A stretch of 64,000 nt of DNA from contig CAIZFE010000037.1 in the NCBI GenBank assembly GCA_903932145.1, positions 1-64,000 of the forward strand. The letters are read 5' to 3'. Origin of the DNA: an uncultured Rhodopila sp. GTDB lineage: Bacteria; Pseudomonadota; Alphaproteobacteria; Acetobacterales; Acetobacteraceae. Under the pieces are notes generated by a model. It did no database searches. It was not told the origin of the DNA and saw nothing but the letters and a program-made list of their open reading frames with translations. The position numbers and the translations under genes were made by a program. Positions 20,531-28,731 of the stretch are shown here, piece by piece. Every line of letters starts with the position of its first letter. The stretch's first letter is position 1.

Positions 20531-20671
20531 GTTGGTTGTTTCCCCTTCAACGTGGGCTAAGCCTATCATTATTCCCTGCGCGGGATACGCGCCTCTTAGC
20601 CCGCCCGCAATTTGACCCCCTTCAGCCTCGCCCGTATTGGTGATCCGACCAGTCCGCCGAAGGAAACCACC

Positions 20672-21853
20672 ATGGACACCAACGTCCAGCCGACACTCAC
20701 CAGCGCGCCAGACCGCGCCCGCTCGATCCAACCGGTGCTGGACGCACAGGGCCCGGAGATCGACCGCCGCCGCGAACTGACGCCGGAGGCTGTTCAGGCC
20801 ATCATCGGCCAGGATCTGCTGCGTCTGCTACTGCCGCGTTCCTTGGGCGGCCAGGAAATCCACCCGCTCGACTTCTGCAAAACCACCGAAATCATCGCTT
20901 GGGCCGACGCCAGCGCCGGATGGTTCGTCAACCAGTCCAATGTCTCATCCGCAACCTCCGCCGCCGCGATGCCGCACGAGTCTGCCGCCGTACTATTCAA
21001 CGGGCCGCACGCGGGCCTCGCCTGGGGCGGGCGGCACAACAACAGCAAAGCCATTCGCGTCGAAGGCGGCTACCGCCTGACCGGCACCTGGAGTTTTGCC
21101 AGCGGCAGCCGCCATACGACCTGGATCGGCGCCCACAGCGCCGTGCAGAACCCGGACGGCACGCCGCACATGCGCTACGGCCATCCCGACGACCGCACCT
21201 TCCTGTTTCTGAAATCCCAAGCCACCATCACCGACGATTGGCAGGTGCTCGGTTTGCGCGGCACCGGCAGCGACACCTACACGGTCACCGACCTGTTCAT
21301 CCCGGACGAACACGCACCCGACCGCGAGACCCCCGAGGAACGCCGGGAACACGGGCCGCTGTACAGTATTCACTCCACCCCGCTGTATGCCATCGGTTTT
21401 ACCGGCGTAACGCTTGGCCTGGCGCGGCGAATGCTGGAAACCTACACCGCGCTCGCTCGTGGCCGGCACAGTAAAGCCTCGCTCAACAGCATGGCCAACA
21501 ACAACGCGGTGCAACGGGAGATCGGATTACTGGAGGCGAAACTATCCGCCGCCCGCGCCTTCCTGCACGAGGCGGTCAACCAAACCTACGACGCGGCAAC
21601 GAACGGCGACCTGAACACCGACACAAGGATGCGCCTGCGCCTCGCCACCACATACGGGATGAACGAGGCGACCGATGTCTCCATCGCGTGCTATCGCGGG
21701 GCAGGGACGGCGGCGATCATGGACTCCGCGCCGTTCGAACGCCGCTTCCGCGATGCCATGAGTGCCAGTCAGCACATGCAGGCGATGCTGCCGCTAATCG
21801 AAATGGTCGGGCGGCACATCATCGGCAGCGATAACGTGGTGCAGTACGTGTAA
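20672..21853 (+). CDS. Acyl-CoA-dehydrogenase-fold flavin monooxygenase-like protein
   Basis: 393 residues with the acyl-CoA dehydrogenase fold, closer to two-component FMNH2-dependent monooxygenases (HpaB/DszC-like) than to true dehydrogenases: GGYRLTGTWSFASGSRHTTW is typical of that branch, and the usual catalytic-Glu region of dehydrogenases is not evident. The C-terminal helical bundle includes RGAGTAAIMDSAPFERRFRD. ATG 20672 follows GAAGGAAA. It is divergent from the MmgE/PrpD gene across 141 bases. It would need a flavin reductase, none of which is encoded nearby. Substrate unknown. Confidence 0.8.
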   Translation: MDTNVQPTLTSAPDRARSIQPVLDAQGPEIDRRRELTPEAVQAIIGQDLLRLLLPRSLGGQEIHPLDFCKTTEIIAWADASAGWFVNQSNVSSATSAAAMPHESAAVLFNGPHAGLAWGGRHNNSKAIRVEGGYRLTGTWSFASGSRHTTWIGAHSAVQNPDGTPHMRYGHPDDRTFLFLKSQATITDDWQVLGLRGTGSDTYTVTDLFIPDEHAPDRETPEERREHGPLYSIHSTPLYAIGFTGVTLGLARRMLETYTALARGRHSKASLNSMANNNAVQREIGLLEAKLSAARAFLHEAVNQTYDAATNGDLNTDTRMRLRLATTYGMNEATDVSIACYRGAGTAAIMDSAPFERRFRDAMSASQHMQAMLPLIEMVGRHIIGSDNVVQYV

Positions 21854-21863
21854 CGGACTCCGC

Positions 21864-23252
21864 TCAGGTCGCGAGCATCGCGCGGCACAGCGCTTCCCAG
21901 GCGCCGTGGCGATCCGCGACGGCCAGGCGGCCCGAGACATCGAGGTATCCGACGAACACACCTGGCGCAGCCGCATGAATGCTGCCCTCCTGATGGTCGT
22001 CATCCGCCGCGCAGACGCACAGCAGCGACGCCGGACCATAGGACCGGATCGCTCGGCTCAGGGCCTCGATCTCGCCAGCGGTCAGAGGCTCCCACGCGAC
22101 CTTCAGGACGAAGATTTTCTCTGGATCACGCAGGTCGCCGATCAGCTTGTCCCGCAGGTAGCGCATCCGTCGGGAGGCCGAGACCATCATCCTGCCGGCC
22201 GGTGTATCCAGGACAGAAACGAAACTGTGCATCCTGGTGCCGTAGGCGGTGTCGGTGATCTCCCATTGGCCTTCATGCGGCGCGATTGTGATCGCGTCCA
22301 TCTCCCCGATACCGGCGAACCGGCCGTTCAGGCAAGCGATGAGCTGTGCCGGGGTGACGGTGGCCCAACGGAACAATCCCAGCGGTTCGGCCCCGTGCCG
22401 GCGTTGGAAGCAGCCGAATTCGCAGCCTCCATCGGGTCCGTTGCCGCCCAGGCTTTCGAACCGCAGTACCATCTCCCGGCGCTCTTCATCGGGTGACAGG
22501 CGCCCGAGGGCGCGTAACGCGGCGGCGTAGGCCTCCGGGTCGTGCTCGCCGAGACGCAGCAGCGCTTCATACTCGCGGGCGGGCAGGTCCTCGTCCTGTG
22601 GGAAGCGCCGGCGTGCCTCCGCCCAGCGGGTGACCGCCAGGGCCCAGTCCTCGCGTTGCCAGGCCAACCGAGCCGGATAGGTGAAGAGGGTAATTTCGTC
22701 AGGCTCATCGGATCGGGCCTGGCCTTCCAGCAGCACGGCTTCCGCCTCAAGGACCCGGCCCGCATGTTCCAGCGCGCCGGCGAGTTCGGTGTAAACCCAC
22801 CACGGCCGGACATCGAACGCCAGGGCGGTGCGCCAGTGGGTTTCGGCGGCCCGCCAATCGGACAGACCCGCCGCGAGGCGGCCGCGGGCCAGCGGTATGG
22901 CCCGATCGAGGGGGAAACGAACGGCTGCTTCGGCGAGTAATGTGCCCGCCTGTTCATACCGGCCCAGCCCGCAGGCCGCCACGGCACCGGCGGTGTAGCC
23001 GTCGCTGACGTCGGGGAACGATTCCCGCATGGAAGTCAAAAGCCGTTCCGCCTCTGCCCAATCCGAACGCGCCCGGGCCTCGTCGGACTGTTTCTGGAGC
23101 ACGTCCAGGGAGATTGTCTCGACCGGTGGCGTTGACGGGGCGCGGCCGGCCTGAGCCAGCAGATGATCGATGCCTCTGGCAACCGGGATGGCGGTTGGTG
23201 CCGGTTCAATCGCGATGGGTGATCGCTGCGTCCGGGAAAACAGCCACTTCAT
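21864..23252 (-). CDS. TPR-repeat protein with a C-terminal cysteine-containing domain of unknown function
   Basis: 462 residues. Residues about 50-270 form tetratricopeptide-like helical repeats (SDWAEAERLL, LGRYEQAGTLLAEAAVRFP, EDWALAVTRWAEARRRFP). From about residue 270 there is a separate domain beginning ESLGGNGPDGGCEFGC, then FQRRHGAEPLGLFRWA. This GCEFG/GAEPLGL block recurs in uncharacterised Acetobacteraceae and Rhodospirillales proteins and looks papain-like, but I cannot confirm the catalytic residues. No signal peptide or membrane segment. It converges with the flavoprotein gene, 10 bases apart. The role could be surface-glycan or peptide processing (speculative). Confidence 0.7.
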   Translation of the reverse strand: MKWLFSRTQRSPIAIEPAPTAIPVARGIDHLLAQAGRAPSTPPVETISLDVLQKQSDEARARSDWAEAERLLTSMRESFPDVSDGYTAGAVAACGLGRYEQAGTLLAEAAVRFPLDRAIPLARGRLAAGLSDWRAAETHWRTALAFDVRPWWVYTELAGALEHAGRVLEAEAVLLEGQARSDEPDEITLFTYPARLAWQREDWALAVTRWAEARRRFPQDEDLPAREYEALLRLGEHDPEAYAAALRALGRLSPDEERREMVLRFESLGGNGPDGGCEFGCFQRRHGAEPLGLFRWATVTPAQLIACLNGRFAGIGEMDAITIAPHEGQWEITDTAYGTRMHSFVSVLDTPAGRMMVSASRRMRYLRDKLIGDLRDPEKIFVLKVAWEPLTAGEIEALSRAIRSYGPASLLCVCAADDDHQEGSIHAAAPGVFVGYLDVSGRLAVADRHGAWEALCRAMLAT

Positions 23253-23558
23253 CCGACATCCTCGGTTTGATCGGTAACGGAACCTGGGGGCGCCGTTTCA
23301 GCGTGCCCCACGGGCGTTGTAGCAGGCCTGCGTGATCACGCCAGACTGCCGACGGGCTGGCCCATCGGTTTTCGTTTTGGCCGAGCGGGGATTGTTTTCC
23401 TGGTCGCCATGGCGTGAGAAGGCGCGCCATGACGAGCAAGGTGTGAGTGGAGTCACCAACTCCAAAATGAGGACACCCTTGGGCTGATCACCTCGGATGG
23501 CGACCGTTTAAGTGAGCGTCCGAATAGTCTGGTCGTAGTTTATTGGAAGTATCGTGTC
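23253..23558. other. Gene-free stretch upstream of the TPR gene
   Basis: No coding signal found on either strand. The only structure I see is a small hairpin TGGAGT-CACCA-ACTCCA at 23448-23464. The leftward promoter of the TPR gene must lie here. Confidence 0.35.
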
Positions 23559-23771
23559 TGAAATGGAACTCCGATAAGAACGGATCAGAACGGATAAGGA
23601 CGGATGAGGCCCCGGATGCCGGCGCACTGAACCGGATATCGAAAAGCTATTTTTGGCGAAGATCGTTTATTGCCCTGAACAGGCTGGACCCGGATTCCGT
23701 GTATCGCCCATTCGGCACGATAATCTCATGGCAATCCGTTCTTATCCGTTCTGATCTGAGTTCCAATTTCA
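23559..23771. repeat. MITE-like element with long terminal inverted repeats and 10-bp tandem units
   Basis: The left end starts TGAAATGGAACTC and is followed by four near-identical 10-bp units (GATAAGAACG, GATCAGAACG, GATAAGGACG, GATGAGGCCC at 23573-23612). The right end, read on the other strand from 23771, starts TGAAATTGGAACTC and has two such units (GATCAGAACG, GATAAGAACG). Excluding the extra left unit, 23583-23603 pairs with 23736-23756 with one mismatch in 21. The 130-bp core has no coding frame. Total 213 bp. No target-site duplication is clear. It could be a non-autonomous transposon or a REP-doublet-type element. Confidence 0.65.
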
Positions 23772-23931
23772 CCCACCGGCCCATCGATTCGCCTGAGCGA
23801 AGGAAGCTTCGCGTTTCAAGGTGGAACTTTCCGGACGGACTCTAACGGAGGCCAGATTTGGCAATCCGCCCGGTCGCCTGATAGTTTCGTCCCCATCGGC
23901 GCCGAACGCGCCCAAGGGGACGAAACGCACC

Positions 23932-25137
23932 ATGAGCCGCATCGACAGCGCGATTAACATCGACGACCTCAAGCGCATGGCGAAGCGTCGCCTGCCGAAG
24001 ATCATGTTCGACTTCATCGAGGGCGGCGCGGAGGACGAAGTCGGCCTGCGCACCAATGCCAACGCGTTTCGCGACCTGCGCCTGGTGCCGCGTTATTACA
24101 TCGACACCGCCAAACGCGAGCAAAAGGCCACGCTGTTCGGCCGCACCTATGCCAGCCCGTTCGGCATCGCGCCCACCGGCATGGCCGGGGCGTTTCGGAA
24201 AGATGCCGAGCTGTATCTGGCTCAGGCGGCGCAGGAGGCGGATGTTCCGTATCTGATGTCCGGCGCCTCGAACGCGTCCATGGAACAGGGTGCGAAACTG
24301 GCGGGCAAGAACCTGTGGTTTCAGATTTATGGCGCGAAGAACCGGTCGTTCCAGCTCGATCTGGTCAAGCGGGCGATCGATCTGGGACTGACCACGATCG
24401 CGGTGACCTGCGACGTGCCGGTGTCGTCGAACCGTGAGCGTAATCGTCGCAACGGGTTCGTGCGTCCGCTGCGCATGACGCTGCCGACGATTCTGGAGGC
24501 GATGCTGCATCCGGCCTGGGTCATCAACTATTACCGCTCCGGCGGGCTGCCGATGCTGGGAAACTGGGAGCGGTATGGGGAGAAAAATGCCACGCCCGAT
24601 CAGGTCGCCGATCTGTTCGCGAAACAAACGCCTGATCCGAGCCAGGTGTGGGGGGACATCGAGGCGATCCGTAATGCTTTTCCGGGCAAACTGTTACTTA
24701 AGGGTGTCATGCACCCGGAGGATGCTCGCATTGCTACCGGAATGGGTGTCGACGGGTTGATCGTTTCCAATCACGGCGGGCGGCAGTTGGATATGATGCC
24801 GTCTCCGCTGGATATGTTGCCGATGATTCGGGCGGCTGTGGGGCCGGATGTGCCGCTGTTGTTGGACAGTGGGGTGCGGCGTGGCTCCGATATCGTTGCT
24901 GCATTGTGCATGGGCGCGGATTTCGTCATGACAGGCCGGGCGACGTTGTATGGGGCGACGGCCGGGGGGCTGGAAGGGGTGAAGAAGGCGGTCTCCATCC
25001 TGCAACGGGAAATCGATCTGGTGATGGGGCAGTTGGGGGCGGTGAATTTGGCCGCGCTAGGGCCGCAATACTTGCTGGAGACTGTCCGGGCGGAGGAGGA
25101 GCGCCGCAATACCGGTGCGATGGTGGGGCGGCGTTAA
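23932..25137 (+). CDS. FMN-dependent alpha-hydroxy-acid oxidase/dehydrogenase (LldD/glycolate oxidase family)
   Basis: 401 residues forming an FMN-binding TIM barrel that oxidises L-2-hydroxyacids such as lactate, glycolate or mandelate to 2-oxo acids. Features: an N-terminal RLPKIMFDFIEGGAEDE block, PTGMAGAFRKDAE, QIYGAKNR, VTCDVPVSSNRERN, the FMN Lys in LLLKGVMHPEDA, the catalytic His in SNHGGRQLD, and DSGVRRGSDIVAAL for phosphate binding. ATG 23932 was chosen at the usual family N-terminus; AAGGGGA lies about 15 bases upstream. It is monocistronic, with repeats on both sides. Exact substrate and electron acceptor unresolved. Confidence 0.9.
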   Translation: MSRIDSAINIDDLKRMAKRRLPKIMFDFIEGGAEDEVGLRTNANAFRDLRLVPRYYIDTAKREQKATLFGRTYASPFGIAPTGMAGAFRKDAELYLAQAAQEADVPYLMSGASNASMEQGAKLAGKNLWFQIYGAKNRSFQLDLVKRAIDLGLTTIAVTCDVPVSSNRERNRRNGFVRPLRMTLPTILEAMLHPAWVINYYRSGGLPMLGNWERYGEKNATPDQVADLFAKQTPDPSQVWGDIEAIRNAFPGKLLLKGVMHPEDARIATGMGVDGLIVSNHGGRQLDMMPSPLDMLPMIRAAVGPDVPLLLDSGVRRGSDIVAALCMGADFVMTGRATLYGATAGGLEGVKKAVSILQREIDLVMGQLGAVNLAALGPQYLLETVRAEEERRNTGAMVGRR

Positions 25138-25320
25138 CTCATCCGCTGATCCGGGTGGGCGTCGGCAACCAGACCAATCACCGGATCAAATCCGGTGATG
25201 TCGGTGCGTTTGGGATAAGTCCGGGACGAACCGGCATTCTTATCTGTGTCATGGCCGGTGGTCCCGGGAAGCCGTATGAACCAGCGACATGTGTCCGGCC
25301 GGCTTCTGACCGACCTACCG

Positions 25321-25502
25321 ACTTCACGCAGAGGCCGCGGAGCGGGGCGCAGAGCGCGCAGGGAAGATTTTTGGACCATCCGTTCGTTACAGAGATGCCG
25401 ATTTCATCCGGATCAGGATTGTCGCGCGGATAATCGTAAGGGGCGGCGCAAAACTCTTCTCTGCCGCGCTCCGCGCCCCGCTCCGCGACCTCTGCGTGAA
25501 GT
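25321..25502. repeat. Inverted repeat pair, 36-nt arms
   Basis: The arm at 25321-25356 (ACTTCACGCAGAGG...) is the reverse complement of 25467-25502 with two mismatches in 36, and weaker similarity extends inward through the AAAATCTTCCCTG-like segment, giving about 50 nt in total. The arms are built of CGCAGAG / CGGAGCGGGGCG modules like intergenic repeats seen in many bacteria. The 110-bp core and the remaining gap (25138-25758) contain no gene I can support. Confidence 0.65.
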
Positions 25503-25758
25503 CCTTCGCGACGTTCAATAACGGTCCGATCGGTTAACGCTCGCTCGTGGCGCACCGGCTTGGTCAGCCCCGGCCAAGGCACCACGGTGAATGCCCGGGC
25601 TCCGTTTCGGTTTATCGCGAATGCGCTCACGACAGATCGGAAGCGGCGAGGGGACTTCCGGTAATTGGAGAAATTATTCTTGCATTACAGAGCATGTTCA
25701 CCTATTGTCCATTTGAACAAACAATGAACATAAACCGCTGCCACAACGCGAGGCTCTC

Positions 25759-26388
25759 ATGTCGCTTCCCAGCCCTATCACCCCGGCGATTCTTGAAACC
25801 GTGCTCGGCCACCTGTCCGGCCATTTCATGACGGGCGCTAACGGCGATCTTCCCACCGCTCGGCATGCCGCCAGCCGAATGCTCGCGGCCTATAAGGTGG
25901 AAACCGCGGAAGAGCTGCATCTCGCCGCCGACATCGTCAGCTTCGGGTTCCATGCGCTGGAAATGCTCAGTGAATCGGCCGCACCCGACCTGTCGCTGAA
26001 CAACAAGCTTCGCTTGCGCACCGGGGCGGTCAGTCTCAGCCGGGAAACCCACAAGGCACGCCGCGCACTGGATCAGCTTCAGCGCGCCCGCCTGACCGGT
26101 GCGCCAAAGATGGAAGCGCAGACGGCGCCCATTGCCGAGCAAGCCGCGGCAACGCCGGACCCAACAGCGACCGACCAGGCGCTCGATTTGATCAAAATCG
26201 CCCGCGAGGCCATTCAGGCCAACGGAAAGAAGGGCGGGATGCACGGGTTTTCGCTCAACCACCAGCAGCGCCGGGCGGCAGAGACAATCGCGGCCAACCT
26301 GCGACGGAACAAAGAAGAACAGCAACACCGCGACGCCGCAAAGCTGGCTGCGGCGAGCCCGGCCAGCCAGCCGATGGCAGTGTCATGA
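25759..26388 (+). CDS. Hypothetical protein, helical
   Basis: 209 residues, ATG after GAGG. The N-terminal half (residues 8-105) is helical with ARHAASRMLAAYKVETAEEL and a LNNKLRLRTGAVSLSRETH segment. The middle is Ala/Pro/Thr-rich and the C-terminus is a charged helix (LNHQQRRAAETIAANLRRNKEEQQ). No signal peptide, enzyme motif or recognised family. It precedes the signal-less binding-protein gene by 77 bases on the same strand, which may be coincidental. Codon use looks like its neighbours. Confidence 0.6.
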   Translation: MSLPSPITPAILETVLGHLSGHFMTGANGDLPTARHAASRMLAAYKVETAEELHLAADIVSFGFHALEMLSESAAPDLSLNNKLRLRTGAVSLSRETHKARRALDQLQRARLTGAPKMEAQTAPIAEQAAATPDPTATDQALDLIKIAREAIQANGKKGGMHGFSLNHQQRRAAETIAANLRRNKEEQQHRDAAKLAAASPASQPMAVS

Positions 26389-26465
26389 GCCAACCGGCGA
26401 TCCTTGACTGGCCAATCCGATCCCGCGCACCCTGCCGGTAAGCGTCACTCGGGAAGGACCGCGCC

Positions 26466-27356
26466 ATGTCCACATTCGTAATTCACACCCACGGCCGGCT
26501 GCAGGAATGGGTCGCCGAGGAGAAGGGCTACTTTGCGGCTGAGGGCCTGGCCGATTATCGGCTGGCCTCGCATGGCCTGATCTCACCGGCTCACACGCGG
26601 ACGGAGGTGGCGCAGGATAATCGCCAGGGAGCCTACCAGTCCTACCAGGAAGGTCGCGACGCCTCGGTAAGCTGTGCCTGTCATTGGACCGTCAATAAGG
26701 CGGCCTCCGCCGATTTCGGTCGCTTGTGGGGTGAATGTTATACGATCACCCCGTGCGCGATCTTCGTCCCGCCCGGGTCGGCCATTCGCACGCCGGAGGA
26801 TTTGGCCGGCGTGCCGGTCAGCGTCGGCTACCAATCGGGCAGTCACTACACCACGATCCAGGCGCTGGAGCCGTTCCTGGCCGCCGACCGGATCAACCTG
26901 GCGTTCGGCGGATCGCCGGCCGATCGGGTGGACCAACTGCTGGATGGCACCGCACCGGCTGGCACCGTGTTCGGTGCCCAATACTATCTTCTGGAGCAGC
27001 TCGGTTTTTCGAAAATCGTCGATGCAACCTTCATGATCACCGCGATGGTGCCGCGGGAGGCCGACATCGCCGATGTGCGCCGCTATTTCGCCGCGCTGCG
27101 CCGGGCCCAGGCGGACATCGACGTGATGCATCAACCCTATACGCATTATTATGCGAACGAGCTGCCCGAACGGCACCGGACGTTGGTCGATGTCCGCCGC
27201 TTCGGGCCGGGCGAACGATTCGTGTTTGAGGCTTACTCACGCGAAATCTTCGAACGCACGCAGGCCTGGATCAATGAACGCGGGATCTTTCCGGCCGAAC
27301 CGACAAACCGCGGCGGCTATGCCGACGCGGTCATCCGGCTGGAGGCAGCGGAATAA
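26466..27356 (+). CDS. NitT/TauT-like substrate-binding-fold protein without a signal peptide
   Basis: 296 residues with a periplasmic-binding-protein type II fold like NitT/TauT/SsuA proteins: HTHGRLQEWVAEEKGYFAAEGL at the N-terminus, RTPEDLAGVPVSVGYQSGSHY in the first lobe and a C-terminal helical region. The sequence begins directly with the mature-protein fold; there is no leader or lipobox, so the product should be cytoplasmic unless the start is misplaced. AAGGA precedes the ATG. No ABC permease or ATPase lies nearby. It may bind a ligand as an enzyme or sensor (as THI5-like pyrimidine synthases do), but no such motif is recognised. Confidence 0.7.
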   Translation: MSTFVIHTHGRLQEWVAEEKGYFAAEGLADYRLASHGLISPAHTRTEVAQDNRQGAYQSYQEGRDASVSCACHWTVNKAASADFGRLWGECYTITPCAIFVPPGSAIRTPEDLAGVPVSVGYQSGSHYTTIQALEPFLAADRINLAFGGSPADRVDQLLDGTAPAGTVFGAQYYLLEQLGFSKIVDATFMITAMVPREADIADVRRYFAALRRAQADIDVMHQPYTHYYANELPERHRTLVDVRRFGPGERFVFEAYSREIFERTQAWINERGIFPAEPTNRGGYADAVIRLEAAE

Positions 27357-27358
27357 AT

Positions 27359-28651
27359 CTACTCCGCCGCCACCAGCACCTTGGGCTGCCGGGCAATGCG
27401 CAGGACCATCAGCGCGGCCATCAGGCAGGCGAGGCCGCTGGCGAGGAAGGCCGGCAAATAACTGCCGGTCAGGTATCGCGTCTCGCCCGCGCCGAACGCT
27501 GCCAAAGCGCCGCCGATCTGATGCCCGGCGACGATCCACGACACGATCACCGGCGCATCCGTCTTGCCGAACACCTGGTTGGTCAGGGTCACCGTGGGGG
27601 GCACCGTCGCGACCCAGTCCAGGCCGTAGAACACCGCGAAGATGGTCAGGCTGACGACGTCGAAGTTGGTAAATGGCAGGATGACCAGCGAAAGCCCGCG
27701 CAACCCGTAGTACCAGAACAGCAAAATACGCGAGTCAAACCGGTCCGTCAGATACCCCGACAGCGTCGTGCCCACGAGATCGAATACCCCCATGGCCGCC
27801 AGCAAACCGGCGGCGCTGACGGCGGCGATGCCGTGATCCATGCAGAACGAAATCAGATGCGTCGCCACCAACCCGTTGGTCGAGAACCCACACACCGCGA
27901 AGGTGCCGAACAACAACCAGAAATCCACCGACTTCGCCCCGCGCGCCAGACCGGAGAACGCAATGACGAACGGGTTGCCCGACCGCGGCGGCAAAGTGAC
28001 GATCTCATCCGACCCGAACGGCCCAAGGCCGATCGCGGAGGGGCTTTCCGGCAGCATCAGCACAACCACCGGGATCAGCGTCAGGATCACGCCGGCCACC
28101 ACCAGCGGCACGATGTGCCAGCTATGGGATACTGTCAGACTCGCCAGCAGGGGCAGGAAGACCAACTGCCCGGACGCGTTGCCGGCGGTCAGCAAGCCGA
28201 CCACGAGGCCACGGCGTTTCACGAACCAACGGTTGGCGATGGCGGTTGCCAGCCCGACCATGCCGGCGCCGGAGCCGAGGCCGACCAGCACGCCCCAGGT
28301 CAGGTACAACTGCCAGATTTCAGTGACGAAGGAACTCAGGCCGGCGCCGATTACCAACAGGGCCATCGAAACCAGCACTGTCTTTTTGAGTCCGATGGTC
28401 TGGATGAACCCTGCGGCGAATGGCCCGACCAGGCCGAACAGCAGGATATTCAGGCCGATCGCGCCGGAGATCACCGCCGCGTTCCAGCCGAACGCCTTCT
28501 GCAACGGCACGATCAGCACGCCCGGCGTTGCGCGGACTCCAACCGAGGCCAGGATGACCACGAACATCACCACCAGGACGACCCAGGAATAATGCAGGCG
28601 TCCCTTGAACAGGCTGGCAATCACTCCGGGTCCCATGGTCGAAATCTCCAT
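27359..28651 (-). CDS. Major facilitator superfamily transporter
   Basis: 430 residues with about 12 hydrophobic segments, the first at VVLVVMFVVILASVGV. A loop 2-3 segment and a central basic loop fit the monocarboxylate/oxalate-type MFS subgroup. Substrate unknown. ATG 28651 and ATG 28636 (GGAG nine bases upstream) are both possible starts. It is divergent from the TetR gene, whose twin operators overlap its putative promoter, so it is very likely the regulated target. Its stop is 2 bases from the convergent binding-protein gene. Confidence 0.88.
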   Translation of the reverse strand: MEISTMGPGVIASLFKGRLHYSWVVLVVMFVVILASVGVRATPGVLIVPLQKAFGWNAAVISGAIGLNILLFGLVGPFAAGFIQTIGLKKTVLVSMALLVIGAGLSSFVTEIWQLYLTWGVLVGLGSGAGMVGLATAIANRWFVKRRGLVVGLLTAGNASGQLVFLPLLASLTVSHSWHIVPLVVAGVILTLIPVVVLMLPESPSAIGLGPFGSDEIVTLPPRSGNPFVIAFSGLARGAKSVDFWLLFGTFAVCGFSTNGLVATHLISFCMDHGIAAVSAAGLLAAMGVFDLVGTTLSGYLTDRFDSRILLFWYYGLRGLSLVILPFTNFDVVSLTIFAVFYGLDWVATVPPTVTLTNQVFGKTDAPVIVSWIVAGHQIGGALAAFGAGETRYLTGSYLPAFLASGLACLMAALMVLRIARQPKVLVAAE

Positions 28652-28664
28652 TCGCTCTTGTGTT

Positions 28665-28693
28665 TAAAATGACGGTCGTCATATATAAGTCAA
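28665..28693 (-). promoter_or_regulatory. Putative MFS gene promoter
   Basis: On the minus strand, TTGACT (28693-28688) and ATTTTA (28670-28665) are separated by 17 bases, a sigma-70-like arrangement with a weak -10. The first TetR palindrome sits in the spacer and touches the -10. Confidence 0.4.
28669..28682. promoter_or_regulatory. Putative TetR operator 1
   Basis: ATGACG-GT-CGTCAT, perfect 6-bp half-sites, between the divergent MFS and TetR genes. It pairs with a second copy whose centre lies 33 bases to the right, about three helical turns. Confidence 0.6.
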
Positions 28694-28701
28694 GTGTTAA
28701 T

Positions 28702-28715
28702 ATGACGAGCGTCAC
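28702..28715. promoter_or_regulatory. Putative TetR operator 2
   Basis: ATGACG-AG-CGTCAC, matching operator 1 in 11 of its 12 half-site bases. It lies 16 bases before the likely tetR ATG (28732), suggesting autorepression. Confidence 0.55.
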
Positions 28716-28731
28716 ACAAGGCAGGGTCCCG

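Noticed and set aside
23573-23612. Possible CRISPR-like array
   Set aside because: The 10-bp units are contiguous with no spacers, so this is a tandem repeat.
23543-23845. Rightward 100-codon frame over the MITE-like element
   Set aside because: It spans the inverted-repeat ends and core, has no ribosome-binding site and resembles no protein.
27521-28672. 383-codon rightward frame, Gln/His/Arg-rich
   Set aside because: Antisense to the MFS transporter gene with extreme composition.
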